Source: Nocardia blacklockiae (GTDB lineage Bacteria > Actinomycetota > Actinomycetes > Mycobacteriales > Mycobacteriaceae). From it: a stretch of 64,000 bases of DNA. The notes below the pieces were generated by a model that saw only the letters and a list, made by a program, of their open reading frames with translations, was not told where the DNA came from and did not search any database. The stretch lies in assembly GCF_015477355.1 (NCBI RefSeq), contig NZ_JADLRJ010000006.1, positions 186,001 to 250,000 of the forward strand, in the 5' to 3' direction. A program made the position numbers and the translations under genes. Below, piece by piece: positions 53,899-63,954 of this stretch; within the stretch, counting starts at the first letter, position 1, and each line of letters opens with the position of its first letter.

Positions 53899-54100
53899 CG
53901 GTTTCTCCTGGAGGTGTGGATACAACTGTCCCTGCGATACGCCTGAACGGAACTACATTCGCGCGGTCGGGGGCATTGTTTGAATCGGCTGGATTCGAAT
54001 CGCTCGCGTGTCGCGGCGGAATCGGGGCGTGTCGCGCATTCGCAGGAGGTTCCCAGGAATCGGCCAGCGTTCTCACCGGCCGGGTTGGGAGACTCCCGCG

Positions 54101-56065
54101 GTGACTGCGACCGCGATCGACGTGCCCGCGAAGCTCCGTCCCCCGCTGCGGCGGGAGCGACTGGCACTGGCCGCGCTGCTGTGCGGCACGGCGGCGGCGT
54201 ACCTGTGGAACATCACCGTGAACGGCATGGCCAACGGCTTCTACGCCGCGGCCGCGTGGTCGGGGTCGCGGGACTGGCAGGCCCTGCTGTTCGGGTCGCT
54301 GGACCCGGGCGACTTCATCACGGTCGACAAGCCGCCGGTGTCGCAGTGGGTGATGGGGCTGTCCGGGCAGCTGTTCGGATTCGGCAGTGCGAGCATGCTG
54401 GTGCCGCAGGCCCTGATGGCGGTGGCGACGGTGGCGCTGCTGTACGGGGCCGTCACCCGGGTGACCGGCAGTCGCGGCGCGGGGCTGCTGGCCGGTCTGG
54501 TGTTCGCGGTGACGCCCGTGGCGGCGTTGATGTTTCGCTTCGACAACCCCGACGCGGTGATGGTGCTGTTGATGACGGCCGGGGCGTACTGCGTGATCCG
54601 GGCACTGCCGCGAGCCGATGTGCGGTGGCTGGTAACGGCCGGTGCGGCATTGGGTTTCGCGTTCCTGGCGAAGATGCTCGAGGGTTTGATGGTGCTGCCC
54701 GCGCTGGTGCCGGTCTATCTGCTGGCCGCGCCGACGACGGTGGGAAAGCGGTTGCTGCACTTGGCCTCCGCGGCCGCCGCGCTGGTGGTCGCCGCGGGAT
54801 GGTACGTGGTGCTGACGCTGCTGTGGCCCGCCTCGGAGCGACCGTATCTGGCGGGATCCAAGGACAACACGTTCATGGACCTGGTGTTGGGCTACAACGG
54901 GTTCGAACGCGTGCTCGGCCGTAACCACCAGGGGCGCAAGCCGTTCGAGCTGCCCGCCGGTTACGAGATGCCGCATCCGGGCGGTGCCGGGCCCGGCGGG
55001 TTCGGTGCGGGTGCGGGGCCCACGCGAATGTTCACGGGGGAGATCGGTTTCGAGATCTCGTGGTTACTGCCCGCGGCGGCGGTGGCGTTCGTGCTGGTGC
55101 TGGTGTCGCGGTGGCGGGCGCCGCGCACGGACGCGGTGCGCGCGGCGGCGCTGGTGTTCGGGCTGTGGCTGCTCGTGGACGCGGCGGCGTTCTCCACCAT
55201 GAAGGGCGGGATGCACGCGTACTACACGCTGGCGATCGCGCCCGCCGTCGCGGGCGGGTTCGCGCTCGGCGTGCACGAGGTGTGGCTGCGTCGCGAGACG
55301 GCGTTCGGCCGGATCGGCGGCGCCGCACTGATTCTCGCGGGCGGCGTTTGGACCTTCGTGGTGTTGCAGCGCAACGGCGCGTGGCAGCCGTGGTTGCGCT
55401 GGGTGATTCTGGTGGCCGCGGTCGTCGCGGCGGCCGGGCTACTGGCGGCGCTCGCGCCGGTGGCCGCGCGGCGGGTGCCGCGCCGGGCGGTCGGCGCGTT
55501 GCTGACGGCCGGGGTGTTCGCGAGTCTGGCCGGGTCGAGCGCCTACGCGGCCGCCACGCTGCCGCAGCCCCACACCGGCGGAAGCCCGTCCGTCGGCCCG
55601 GCCCGCGCGCATTCCGGCGGTCCCGCCGTGCCGAGCGGTGTGATGGGCGCGTTCCGCGGTGACGGGAAGGTCGATCCCCGGCTCGTCCCGATGCTGCGGG
55701 CGACCACCACGAAGTGGTCGGCCGCGATAGATCGCTCGTCGCCCGCCGCGGAACTCGAATTGGCCAGCCGCACCGCGGTAATCGCCATCGGCGGCTTCAC
55801 TTCCGCCGATCCCACTCCGACGCTTCCCCGATTCCAAGCCTTGGTCCGCGATCACCAGCTGACCTACTACCTGGCCCCGGAAGTGAGGCTACCGGACTCC
55901 TGGCGCACCGCGCCCGCCGATTCGGGTTCCCCGCAAGGTGATTCGGGGCAGGGGTGGTGGCATCCCGTGGGGGACACCGAGATCTACGACTGGGTGTCGC
56001 AACACTACACCGGGGAGCACCTGGACGGCATGGTCGTGTACGACCTGACCGTGGCCCCGCACTGA
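54101..56065 (+). CDS. GT39-family (ArnT/PMT-like) glycosyltransferase
   Basis: This 654-residue multispan membrane protein has about 11 membrane segments and a periplasmic C-terminal domain. The family motifs are DFITVDKPPVSQWVMGLSG, VTPVAALMFRFDNPDAVMVLLMTAGAYCV and FSTMKGGMHAYYTLAIAPAVA. These polyprenyl-phosphate sugar transferases attach mannose or similar residues outside the cell. The acceptor is not known. The GTG start is preceded by a GGGAG within a short hairpin. It is divergent from metY. Confidence 0.85.
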   Translation: MTATAIDVPAKLRPPLRRERLALAALLCGTAAAYLWNITVNGMANGFYAAAAWSGSRDWQALLFGSLDPGDFITVDKPPVSQWVMGLSGQLFGFGSASMLVPQALMAVATVALLYGAVTRVTGSRGAGLLAGLVFAVTPVAALMFRFDNPDAVMVLLMTAGAYCVIRALPRADVRWLVTAGAALGFAFLAKMLEGLMVLPALVPVYLLAAPTTVGKRLLHLASAAAALVVAAGWYVVLTLLWPASERPYLAGSKDNTFMDLVLGYNGFERVLGRNHQGRKPFELPAGYEMPHPGGAGPGGFGAGAGPTRMFTGEIGFEISWLLPAAAVAFVLVLVSRWRAPRTDAVRAAALVFGLWLLVDAAAFSTMKGGMHAYYTLAIAPAVAGGFALGVHEVWLRRETAFGRIGGAALILAGGVWTFVVLQRNGAWQPWLRWVILVAAVVAAAGLLAALAPVAARRVPRRAVGALLTAGVFASLAGSSAYAAATLPQPHTGGSPSVGPARAHSGGPAVPSGVMGAFRGDGKVDPRLVPMLRATTTKWSAAIDRSSPAAELELASRTAVIAIGGFTSADPTPTLPRFQALVRDHQLTYYLAPEVRLPDSWRTAPADSGSPQGDSGQGWWHPVGDTEIYDWVSQHYTGEHLDGMVVYDLTVAPH

Positions 56066-56069
56066 TTGC

Positions 56070-56642
56070 TCAGCGGGCGGGCCGGAGGCCGTCGAGGACC
56101 ACGGTGAGCAGCTGGTTCGCGGCGCCGCGGCGGTGGGCGCGGCGCTGGGCGGTGGCGGCGCCGACGAGCAGGTCCATCACGTCGGGCGCGTCCAGGTCGG
56201 CGCGGACGGTGCCGGCCGCCTGGGCCCGGTGCAGCAGGCCGGCGAACAGGTCGCGGAAGCGGTCCCTGGTCTGCTCGGGCAGGGCGAGGTCGATGCCCGG
56301 CTCCAGGGCCTCGCACAGCGCCTGATTCAAGGCCACCTCGTCCACCAGTTGTGCGCAGAAGTCCAGGAACGTCTCCGGCTCATCGGCGTCGAGGGCTTCC
56401 CGCGCCCGGTCGACGAACTGTTCGAGGCGCTCTCGCAGCACGGCCTCGTACAACGCCTCCCGGGTGGGGAAGTGCCGGTAGACGGTGCCGACGCCGACGC
56501 CCGCGCGCCGCGCGATCTCGTCGAACGACACCGACAAACCGTTGGCGGACAGCATGTCCCGTGCGGTGTCGAGCACCAGATCGCGGTTGCGGCGAGCGTC
56601 GGCCCGCATCGGCCTGGACGCCGGGGCAGCTTGGTCGATCAC
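56070..56642 (-). CDS. TetR/AcrR family transcriptional regulator
   Basis: This 190-residue repressor has the TetR helix-turn-helix near its N-terminus (SVSFDEIARRAGVGVGTVYRHFPTREALYEAV). The C-terminal ligand-binding half is mostly helical. The GTG at 56642 precedes RPMRADARRNRDLVLDTARD. It is divergent from the NmrA-family gene, and two matching palindromes (56672 and 56701) lie between the two genes, so it very likely represses both. Confidence 0.92.
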   Translation of the reverse strand: MIDQAAPASRPMRADARRNRDLVLDTARDMLSANGLSVSFDEIARRAGVGVGTVYRHFPTREALYEAVLRERLEQFVDRAREALDADEPETFLDFCAQLVDEVALNQALCEALEPGIDLALPEQTRDRFRDLFAGLLHRAQAAGTVRADLDAPDVMDLLVGAATAQRRAHRRGAANQLLTVVLDGLRPAR

Positions 56643-56671
56643 CGCACGATCGTACCCTTGCCATTGCCAAG

Positions 56672-56687
56672 CGGAGAGAACTCTCCG
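56672..56687. promoter_or_regulatory. TetR operator site 1
   Basis: CGGAGAG-AA-CTCTCCG is a perfect 7-base palindrome with a two-base centre, 30 bases upstream of the TetR start. Confidence 0.75.
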
Positions 56688-56700
56688 TATAGTCACGAAA

Positions 56701-56716
56701 CGGAGAGAATTCTCCG
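56701..56716. promoter_or_regulatory. TetR operator site 2
   Basis: CGGAGA-GAAT-TCTCCG has perfect six-base arms and shares the CGGAGAGAA start with site 1. The centres are 29 bases apart, close to three turns of DNA, so two dimers could bind the same face. Confidence 0.75.
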
Positions 56717-56763
56717 ATTTATATGAAAGTGCGGCCGGTGCGTCGGCCCGGGAAGGAATCGCT

Positions 56764-57630
56764 GTGGGAGAGATCGTTTTCGTGGCCGGTGCGACCGGAC
56801 AGCAGGGCGGCGCGGTCGCCGACCGGCTCCTCGCGGACGGCTGGCGGGTGCGCGCGCTGACGCGGGATCCGGACGGCGCGCGGGCGCGGGCGCTGGCGGC
56901 GGCGGGTGCGGAGGTGGTGGCGGGATCGTTCGAGGACCCGGCGGCGCTCGACCGCGGCATCGACGGCGCGTACGGGGTCTACAGCGTGCATCCGGGCCCG
57001 CTGTCCCCGGACCAGGACGAGGTGCGGGCCGGCCGGAGTATCACCGACGCCGCGGTGAAACACGGTGTCGCGCACCTGGTTTACAGCTCCGGCTTGGCCG
57101 CGGACCGGGGCTGGCAGGAGGCCAAATGGGAGATCGAGCAGTACATCGCCGCGTCGGGTCTGTCGGCGACGATTCTGCGGCCGAGTTCGTTCATGGAGAA
57201 CCTCGCCACCCAGTCGGCCACCGTCGGCGTCCGGGACGGCGCGCTGCGCACCGCGGCCGCCCCGCACGTGCGCCAGCAGTTCATCGCCCTCGCCGACATC
57301 GGGGCGCTGGCCGCGCTCGCGTTCGCCGATCCCGGCCGATTTCGTGGCAGGACACTGGAATTGGTCGGCGACGCGCTGACGCCGCCGGAGGTCGCGGCCG
57401 AGATCAGCGCGGCCGTCGGCCGCCCGGTGCCCTACATCCAGCGCTCGATCGAGGAACTGCGCCGCATCAACGAACGCTTCGCCCGCGGATACGAACTGCT
57501 CAACAGCGGCGCGGCCGACATCCCGGACGTCGACGTCGCCGAGCTGCGCGCGCTGTATCCCGAGCTGATGTCTATGCGCACCTGGCTGGAACGGACAGGC
57601 GCGCAACTGCTTCGGCCGCTACTGGCGTGA
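56764..57630 (+). CDS. NmrA-family NAD(P)-binding oxidoreductase
   Basis: This 288-residue protein has the Rossmann motif VFVAGATGQQGGAVADRLLADGW and the extended-SDR/NmrA features VRALTRDPDGARARAL, LVYSSGLAADRGWQEAKWEIE and TILRPSSFMENLA. No YxxxK catalytic pair is clear, so it may be a redox sensor or quinone/azo-type reductase rather than a classical dehydrogenase. The GTG has GGAAGGAA upstream. It is controlled by the divergent TetR gene through the two operators. Confidence 0.9.
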   Translation: MGEIVFVAGATGQQGGAVADRLLADGWRVRALTRDPDGARARALAAAGAEVVAGSFEDPAALDRGIDGAYGVYSVHPGPLSPDQDEVRAGRSITDAAVKHGVAHLVYSSGLAADRGWQEAKWEIEQYIAASGLSATILRPSSFMENLATQSATVGVRDGALRTAAAPHVRQQFIALADIGALAALAFADPGRFRGRTLELVGDALTPPEVAAEISAAVGRPVPYIQRSIEELRRINERFARGYELLNSGAADIPDVDVAELRALYPELMSMRTWLERTGAQLLRPLLA

Positions 57631-57718
57631 CCTGTCGCGCGCCCCTCACCGTCGCCGAACGGCTGCGCGTCGGGACGGTGCGGGTGAACCGTTGGGGCGT
57701 AGCGGATCTCGCCCGGGA

Positions 57719-58516
57719 TCAGGGCTTGCGCGCCACTCCGCCGTAGGCGGCGATGTCGCGCAGGCCCGCCAGTTCGTGCTCGGGCCGGCGCCAGTGCGTG
57801 ATCTTCCCGAAACCGGGCTCGAGCAGCTCGTAGCCGTCGAAGACCGCGCGCAACTCGTCCTGGGTGCGCGGAATGTACGGCACCCCACCGGATTTCGCGT
57901 ACTCCTCGCACATCGCGACATAGGTGGGGCTGTCGACGGTGCCGTCCCAGTACACGAGATGGCTGCCGGAGGGGACGGCGTCGAGCACGGTGTGGACGAT
58001 GCGCAGCAGATCGTCGTAGCTGCGGGCGTGCCCGAGCACGCCCATGAACATCACGCCGATCGGCTGGGTGAAGTTCAGGATGTTCTTGGCGTCGGCGACG
58101 ATCTGCTCGGGCTCGTGGAAGTCCGATTCGATGTAGGTGGTGACGCCCTCGTGCGTGGTGCTGGTCAGCAGCGCCCGCGCGTGCGTCAGGACCAGCGGGT
58201 CGTTGTCGACGTACACGATCCGGGCGTCGGGGTGGATGCTCTGGGCCACCTCGTGGGTGTTCTGCATGGTGGGCAGGCCGGTGCCGATGTCCAGGAACTG
58301 CCGTAGGCCTACGTCCTGGGCGAGGTGGGTGACCGCGCGAATGAGGAAGCGTCGGCTCTCGGTAGCCATGGTGCCGATGTCGGGGTCGATCTGCAGGCTG
58401 GCGTCGCCGACTTCGCGGTCGATGTCGTAATTGTCCTTGCCGCCCATCCAATAGTTCCAGATGCGGGCGGAATGCGGTATGTCGGTGCGGATCTCGGTGT
58501 TGTGCCCTGTCGGCAT
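57719..58516 (-). CDS. SAM-dependent methyltransferase (DUF574/PF04672 type)
   Basis: This 265-residue protein matches the actinobacterial S-adenosyl methyltransferase family PF04672. Motifs are PHSARIWNYWMGGKDNYDIDREVG, LRQFLDIGTGLPTMQNTHEVAQ (SAM site), RIVYVDNDPLVLTHARALL and PSGSHLVYWDGT. Substrates in this family are unknown. It is preceded by another methyltransferase gene on the same strand, 191 bases away and with a hairpin between, so they are probably not one transcript. Confidence 0.9.
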   Translation of the reverse strand: MPTGHNTEIRTDIPHSARIWNYWMGGKDNYDIDREVGDASLQIDPDIGTMATESRRFLIRAVTHLAQDVGLRQFLDIGTGLPTMQNTHEVAQSIHPDARIVYVDNDPLVLTHARALLTSTTHEGVTTYIESDFHEPEQIVADAKNILNFTQPIGVMFMGVLGHARSYDDLLRIVHTVLDAVPSGSHLVYWDGTVDSPTYVAMCEEYAKSGGVPYIPRTQDELRAVFDGYELLEPGFGKITHWRRPEHELAGLRDIAAYGGVARKP

Positions 58517-58652
58517 GGGGGGTCGGCTCCTCGTCGAGGTCCCGGGGTGGTGCCGCCGCGCGCGGAGGCACGAACGGGTAACTGTCTGATCTGTCCTGTG
58601 ACAGTACAAGATTCGCCGCCACTCGACAGCGCGATCGCGGGACCGGGCGCAC

Positions 58653-58692
58653 AACGCCGAGGCGGCGAGTGCTGGAATGTCGCCTCGGCGTT
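58653..58692 (-). terminator. Hairpin after the class I methyltransferase
   Basis: Arms AACGCCGAGGCG and CGCCTCGGCGTT pair perfectly over 12 bases with a 16-base loop. It lies 16 bases past the stop of the minus-strand gene at 58708. Confidence 0.7.
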
Positions 58693-58707
58693 GCCGGATC
58701 GGTCGCG

Positions 58708-59857
<1,150 letters not shown>

Positions 59858-60011
59858 GTGCGGGAATAGCGAGTGGGTTTGCGCCCCCGCGGCGTCGCCC
59901 AGCGGTGCAGGGCACGGACGGCACGCATTCGTACTGTGACGATTTCCGGCCGTGCGGTGCCTGGACGCAAATTTGATTGGTAACTGGGTCTGTGCCGGGC
60001 GGTGATCCGGA

Positions 60012-61304
60012 TCAGGGCGGTGCGGGGTCGCGTGATCCCAGTAGTACCGGGATGTGTGCGTAGCCGCGCAGATTCATCAGTTCGCGACGGACGGGGGTGG
60101 CGGACAGGCGCAGGGTGGGGAAGTGTTCGTGCAGGGTGCGGAGGGCGATGACGCCCTCGGTGCGGGCGAGGGTGGCGCCGAGGCAGGAGTGCACGCCGCT
60201 GGAGAACGACACGTGCTCGCGTGCGTTGGGGCGCGTCACGTCGAAGGTGTTCGGGTCGGCGAAGACCTTCGGGTCGCGATTGGCGCCGCCCAGCAGCACC
60301 GTGACCATGGCGCCGCGGGCGACGCGACGGCCCTCGATATTCATATCGCGCAGCGCTTTTCGCACCGTCCACTGCACCGGGCTGTCGTAACGCAGGATCT
60401 CCTCGACCGCACCCGGCCACAGCTCGGGCCGCGCGGCCAGCAGGGCGAGCTGCTCGGGGTGGCGGTGCAGCGCGACGACCCCGTTGCCGATGAGGTTGAC
60501 GGTCGTCTCGAAGCCGGCGCCTGCGAGCAGCGCGGTGGTGTACATGAGTTCCGATGTGGTGAGCTGATCGCCGGTGACCAGCGCGCTGAGGATGTTGTCG
60601 CCCGGCGAGGCGCGCAATCGGTCGAGGTGTTCGTCGAGGAAATCGCGGGCGTCGGCCAGCGCCTCCTGCGCGCGGCGGTAGGCCCGCCACGAGATGCCGG
60701 TGTCCAGCAGGGCCGCGCCGGCCTCGCCCGCGGTGAGCATGCGGCCCCGCACCTCCGCGGGGATGCCGAGCATCTCGGAGATGATGGCCGCCGGCAGCTC
60801 GACCGCGAAATCGCCGATGAGGTCGGCGCGGTGCCGCGCCGCCAGCTCGGCCAGCAGCTCGGCCGTCACCTCGTCGATGCGGTCGGTCAGCCGGCGCACG
60901 GCGCGCGGCGTGAACTCCTGCGCGACCAGTTTGCGGTAGCGGGTGTGCCGGGGCGGGTCGACCGCGAGCATGGCCGGGGGCTCGATCGGATTCGGCAGGT
61001 GCGGGTCGGTGGCCCGGATCGCGGCCGGAATCGGGCGCGGCAGGTTCAGCTCCGCCGGGACCACGACCCCGAAATCCGGCGAGCGCAGCACCTTCCGGAC
61101 GATCGCGTGGTCGGCCGTGACCCAGGTGAATCGGGTGCGGACCAAGGGGCCTTGCGCGCGAATGCGATCGGCGAGCGCGTACGGATCGTCCTGTGCGCGC
61201 GGGTCGGACAGGATGCGGCCGAGCGGGTCGCCGCGGCGGGCCTGCCACTTCAGCACCACGCGCGGCAACCCGTGGATGGCGGCCCAGCGCAACCTGGTTC
61301 TCAT
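60012..61304 (-). CDS. Cytochrome P450
   Basis: This 430-residue monooxygenase has the I-helix motif LLAGAGFETT, the K-helix EEILRYDSPVQ, and the heme loop FSSGVHSCLGA with Cys374 as the iron ligand. The H before the Cys segment (GVHSC) and the short I-helix motif AGFETT replace the more usual AGxDT, which is seen in several actinobacterial classes. No ferredoxin gene is next to it, so its redox partner and substrate are unknown. The N-terminal MRTRLRWAAIHGL precedes the fold. Confidence 0.93.
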   Translation of the reverse strand: MRTRLRWAAIHGLPRVVLKWQARRGDPLGRILSDPRAQDDPYALADRIRAQGPLVRTRFTWVTADHAIVRKVLRSPDFGVVVPAELNLPRPIPAAIRATDPHLPNPIEPPAMLAVDPPRHTRYRKLVAQEFTPRAVRRLTDRIDEVTAELLAELAARHRADLIGDFAVELPAAIISEMLGIPAEVRGRMLTAGEAGAALLDTGISWRAYRRAQEALADARDFLDEHLDRLRASPGDNILSALVTGDQLTTSELMYTTALLAGAGFETTVNLIGNGVVALHRHPEQLALLAARPELWPGAVEEILRYDSPVQWTVRKALRDMNIEGRRVARGAMVTVLLGGANRDPKVFADPNTFDVTRPNAREHVSFSSGVHSCLGATLARTEGVIALRTLHEHFPTLRLSATPVRRELMNLRGYAHIPVLLGSRDPAPP

Positions 61305-61541
61305 CTCCGAAAGCTAACGCGCGGCCGGGGTCCCGCACATCGTGCCGCGGACTGAGACCGACTCCTACCGTGGTCGAAGGCCGCGCTGAGCGGGAGATGT
61401 GCCCGCGGCGGTGTAAAGACACGTTGGCTGTCGCACTGCGGACGCAATCTTGCGTTCTTGCATTTGTAAGAGCATGATCCGAGCTAATCTAGTTGTGATT
61501 CACCGAGCCGATGACGGTATAGCGGAACCCGGAGATCAATC
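61305..61541. promoter_or_regulatory. Divergent promoter region of P450 and the DUF4254 leader
   Basis: These 237 bases contain no gene. The AT-richer part around 61430-61500 (TTGCATTTGTAAGAG, AGCTAATCTAGTTGTG) is the likeliest promoter for the rightward transcript. Confidence 0.45.
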
Positions 61542-61592
61542 ATGTTCGTGCGTTCAGCAGTGCATTCGGGTGTGATCGGGGTGCGACGATGA
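61542..61592 (+). CDS. 16-codon leader ORF coupled to the DUF4254 gene
   Basis: A short ORF (MFVRSAVHSGVIGVRR) has GGAGA upstream and ends with a TGA that overlaps the ATG of the next gene as ATGA. It has no SERSER sequence and is unrelated to the other two leaders, but has the same coupling geometry. Confidence 0.55.
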   Translation: MFVRSAVHSGVIGVRR

Positions 61593-62032
61593 CGATGTCG
61601 ATAGCTGGGGTGCTACCGACCGCGCCGCAGTTGCTGTGCGCTTTTCAGGGGCGCCGGTTCCAGGATCGGGTGCTGCTGCGCACCGCGCGGGCGCTGGCGG
61701 AGTTGCACGCGCGCCGCGTGCAGGTGCGCGATCCGATCATGGTCGCGGAGATCGACTGCCGGCGCGGTGAACTCGTCGACGACATCAACGACTGGGTCGG
61801 CCAGGAGTTGCCGCAGCACCGCAACGGCGCGTCCCTGCACACCGAGAGCCTCGGCGCGGTGGTCGACCGCATGGCCCAGAGCTGGGTCGACGCCAACCAG
61901 GTCATCGACCGCGAGGGCGCGCGCAGCGACAACACCCATAAACACTGGTACCACCTCGCCGAACTGGTCGACGGTTACACTGATCTGGTGATCGACGTGG
62001 CCGGTGGCCGCCGTCGTTTACCCGAGCAGTGA
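61589..62032 (+). CDS. DUF4254 domain protein
   Basis: This 147-residue soluble helical protein has the DUF4254 pattern: CAFQGRRFQDRVLLRTARALAELH, EIDCRRGELVDDINDWVGQELP, GAVVDRMAQSWVDANQVI and THKHWYHLAELVDGYTDLV. Its role is unknown. The start overlaps a leader ORF stop; a second in-frame ATG at 61595 is possible. It is convergent with the phosphonate-type ABC permeases. Confidence 0.82.
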   Translation: MTMSIAGVLPTAPQLLCAFQGRRFQDRVLLRTARALAELHARRVQVRDPIMVAEIDCRRGELVDDINDWVGQELPQHRNGASLHTESLGAVVDRMAQSWVDANQVIDREGARSDNTHKHWYHLAELVDGYTDLVIDVAGGRRRLPEQ

Positions 62033-62132
62033 TTGCCTCTCGCACAACGACTTCGGCGTCGCTGCCCGACCGGTGACGTCACCCGAGCCGTTCCCCGCCT
62101 GTTCGACCGATGGCATGCTCGAGCCGTGGCGT

Positions 62133-62153
62133 CGCCCGCCCGATCGGCGGGCG
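62133..62153. terminator. Hairpin between convergent DUF4254 and ABC permease genes
   Basis: Arms CGCCCGCC and GGCGGGCG are perfect eight-base inverted repeats with a five-base loop. It lies near the middle of the 221-base gap and may serve both strands. No other feature is seen in this gap. Confidence 0.5.
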
Positions 62154-62253
62154 CAACGGGGCGCCCCGCCCGGCGTGCCGCGTGGTCGACTGGCGCGGCA
62201 CGCCCGAGCCAGCCTTTTCGATTCGTGTCGGCTCTTCTGTCCCGGAACGCTTT

Positions 62254-63051
62254 TCAGCGCAGCGCCGCGCGCCCGCGGAGTCGGCCGAGCAGTAGCAGCG
62301 CCACCAGCGTGACCGCGACGAGCAGGGTGGTGCAGGCGGCGGCGTCGAACACCTCGCCGCGGTCGGTAGCGGCGAAGACGGTGACGGGCAACGTTTTCCA
62401 GGTGGCCGGGTACACCATGACCGTCGCGCCGAGTTCGCCCATCGACAGCGCGATCGCCAGGCCCGCCGCGGCGCCGAGCGCGGGCAGCAGCAGTGGCAGC
62501 GTGACCCGGGTGAGCACCCGCACCGGTCCCGCGCCCAGCGATTCCGCGGCCTGGCGGTAGCCGGGGTCGAGCCGGTCCAGCGCCGCGGCCACCGCGCTGA
62601 ACGCGTACGCCAGCACCAGCACCGAATGTGCCACGATCACAATCCATTTGGTGCCGCCGAGCAGCAGCGGGCGCTGGTTGAACGTGATCAGCACACCCAG
62701 CCCGATCGCCACCGACGGCACCGCCACCGGCAGATGGAACACCGCGTCGGTGGCCCGCCGCCACCAGGCCGGTGCCGCCCGCGCGGCCAGGGCCGCCCAG
62801 GTGCCCAGCACCAGCGCGACCGCGCCCGCGAGCAACGCCGTCTGCAAGCTGACCGACAGGCTCGCCGCCTGCTCGCCCGACAGCGCCTGCCGGAAATTCC
62901 CGACTCCGAGTTCGGACGGCAGCGGGCCGGTCCAGCGGCCCGCCAGCGCGGCGGCCACCACGGTCGCGATCGGAGCGGCGAACACCACCAGCACGACGAG
63001 CGCGAACACCGCGAGCACCGCCGCCCGCCCGCGTCGAGTCCAGACCAGCAC
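62254..63051 (-). CDS. ABC transporter permease, phosphonate (PhnV)-like
   Basis: This 265-residue membrane permease has six or seven segments and the binding-protein-dependent EAA loop (AESLGAGPVRVLTRVTLPLLLPALG). The order and the companion subunit suggest the 2-aminoethylphosphonate importer PhnSTUV, of which this would be PhnV; a thiamine or iron type is less likely. The GTG has GAGGG upstream and starts three bases after the upstream permease stop. Confidence 0.82.
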   Translation of the reverse strand: MLVWTRRGRAAVLAVFALVVLVVFAAPIATVVAAALAGRWTGPLPSELGVGNFRQALSGEQAASLSVSLQTALLAGAVALVLGTWAALAARAAPAWWRRATDAVFHLPVAVPSVAIGLGVLITFNQRPLLLGGTKWIVIVAHSVLVLAYAFSAVAAALDRLDPGYRQAAESLGAGPVRVLTRVTLPLLLPALGAAAGLAIALSMGELGATVMVYPATWKTLPVTVFAATDRGEVFDAAACTTLLVAVTLVALLLLGRLRGRAALR

Positions 63052-63054
63052 GAA

Positions 63055-63954
63055 TCAGCCCTCCCGCGTTCGAATCCGGGTGAATCGGGCGAAGATCGCC
63101 CGGTATCCGAGGTACAGCGTCAGCGACAGCAGCACCTGCACCGTGGCCAGCACCGCCGCGCCCGGCAGGTCGAAGGTGACGATGCCGCGGGTGTAGATCA
63201 GCGCCGGCAGCGTGAGGACGCCCTTGGCGCCGGTGAACAGCACGATGCCGAACTCGTTGAGCGTCAGCAGCAGCACCAGGCTGCCCCCGGCGGCCAGCGC
63301 CGGCCACGCCTCGGGCAGCACCACCTGCCGCAGCACGCGCCACGGCGACGCGCCCAGGCTCGCGGCCACGTCCAGCTGCTCGCGCGGGAGTTGCGCGAAG
63401 GCCGCGAGCAGCGGGCGCACCACGAACGGCGTGAAGTAGGTGATCTCGGCCAGCACCACACCGGTCGGCGTGGTGAGGAAATCGACTGCGGGCGAATCGT
63501 TTCCGGTGATGTGCGCGAGCAGGGCGTTGACCGCGCCCGCGCTGCCGTAGAGGAAGGTGAACGCCAGGGTGATCAGGAACGACGGCAGCGTGAGCACGGT
63601 ATCGATGAGCCTGCCCACCACACCCGATCCCGGGAACGGCACGAATGCCAGCACCACCGCCAGCAAGGTGCCCAGCACCAGACAGCCCGTGGTAGAGCAC
63701 ACCGCGATGGAGACGGTGCGCCACAACGCGTCCCGGAACGCCCGCGACCCGAGCACCTGCGACCACACCGCCGTGCCACGCCCCGTCGGCGTCTCGGTGG
63801 ACGCGGCGAGCACCCGCAGAATCGGATACACCGCGACCGCGACGACGATCAACACCGGCGGCAACGACCACGCGATCGGACGCCAATCACGCCCTGCCAC
63901 CGGCCTTTCGGGCTCGACCTCGCCGACCGGCTCGAGCGCCACGACCGCACTCAC
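63055..63954 (-). CDS. ABC transporter permease, 2-aminoethylphosphonate (PhnU)-like
   Basis: This 299-residue permease has six membrane segments, the EAA motif (AASLGASPWRVLRQVVLPEAWPAL) and the C-terminal FTGAKGVLTLPALIYTRGIVTFDLPGAA stretch that I associate with PhnU of 2-aminoethylphosphonate uptake. The GTG at 63954 overlaps the stop of the preceding frame as GTGA; GTG at 63963 is the alternative. It is the upstream partner of the permease at 62254. Confidence 0.82.
   Translation of the reverse strand: MSAVVALEPVGEVEPERPVAGRDWRPIAWSLPPVLIVVAVAVYPILRVLAASTETPTGRGTAVWSQVLGSRAFRDALWRTVSIAVCSTTGCLVLGTLLAVVLAFVPFPGSGVVGRLIDTVLTLPSFLITLAFTFLYGSAGAVNALLAHITGNDSPAVDFLTTPTGVVLAEITYFTPFVVRPLLAAFAQLPREQLDVAASLGASPWRVLRQVVLPEAWPALAAGGSLVLLLTLNEFGIVLFTGAKGVLTLPALIYTRGIVTFDLPGAAVLATVQVLLSLTLYLGYRAIFARFTRIRTREG

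Noticed and set aside
53899-54100. Possible SAM riboswitch upstream of metY
   Set aside because: I looked for the conserved core expected of actinobacterial SAM-IV elements and did not see it.
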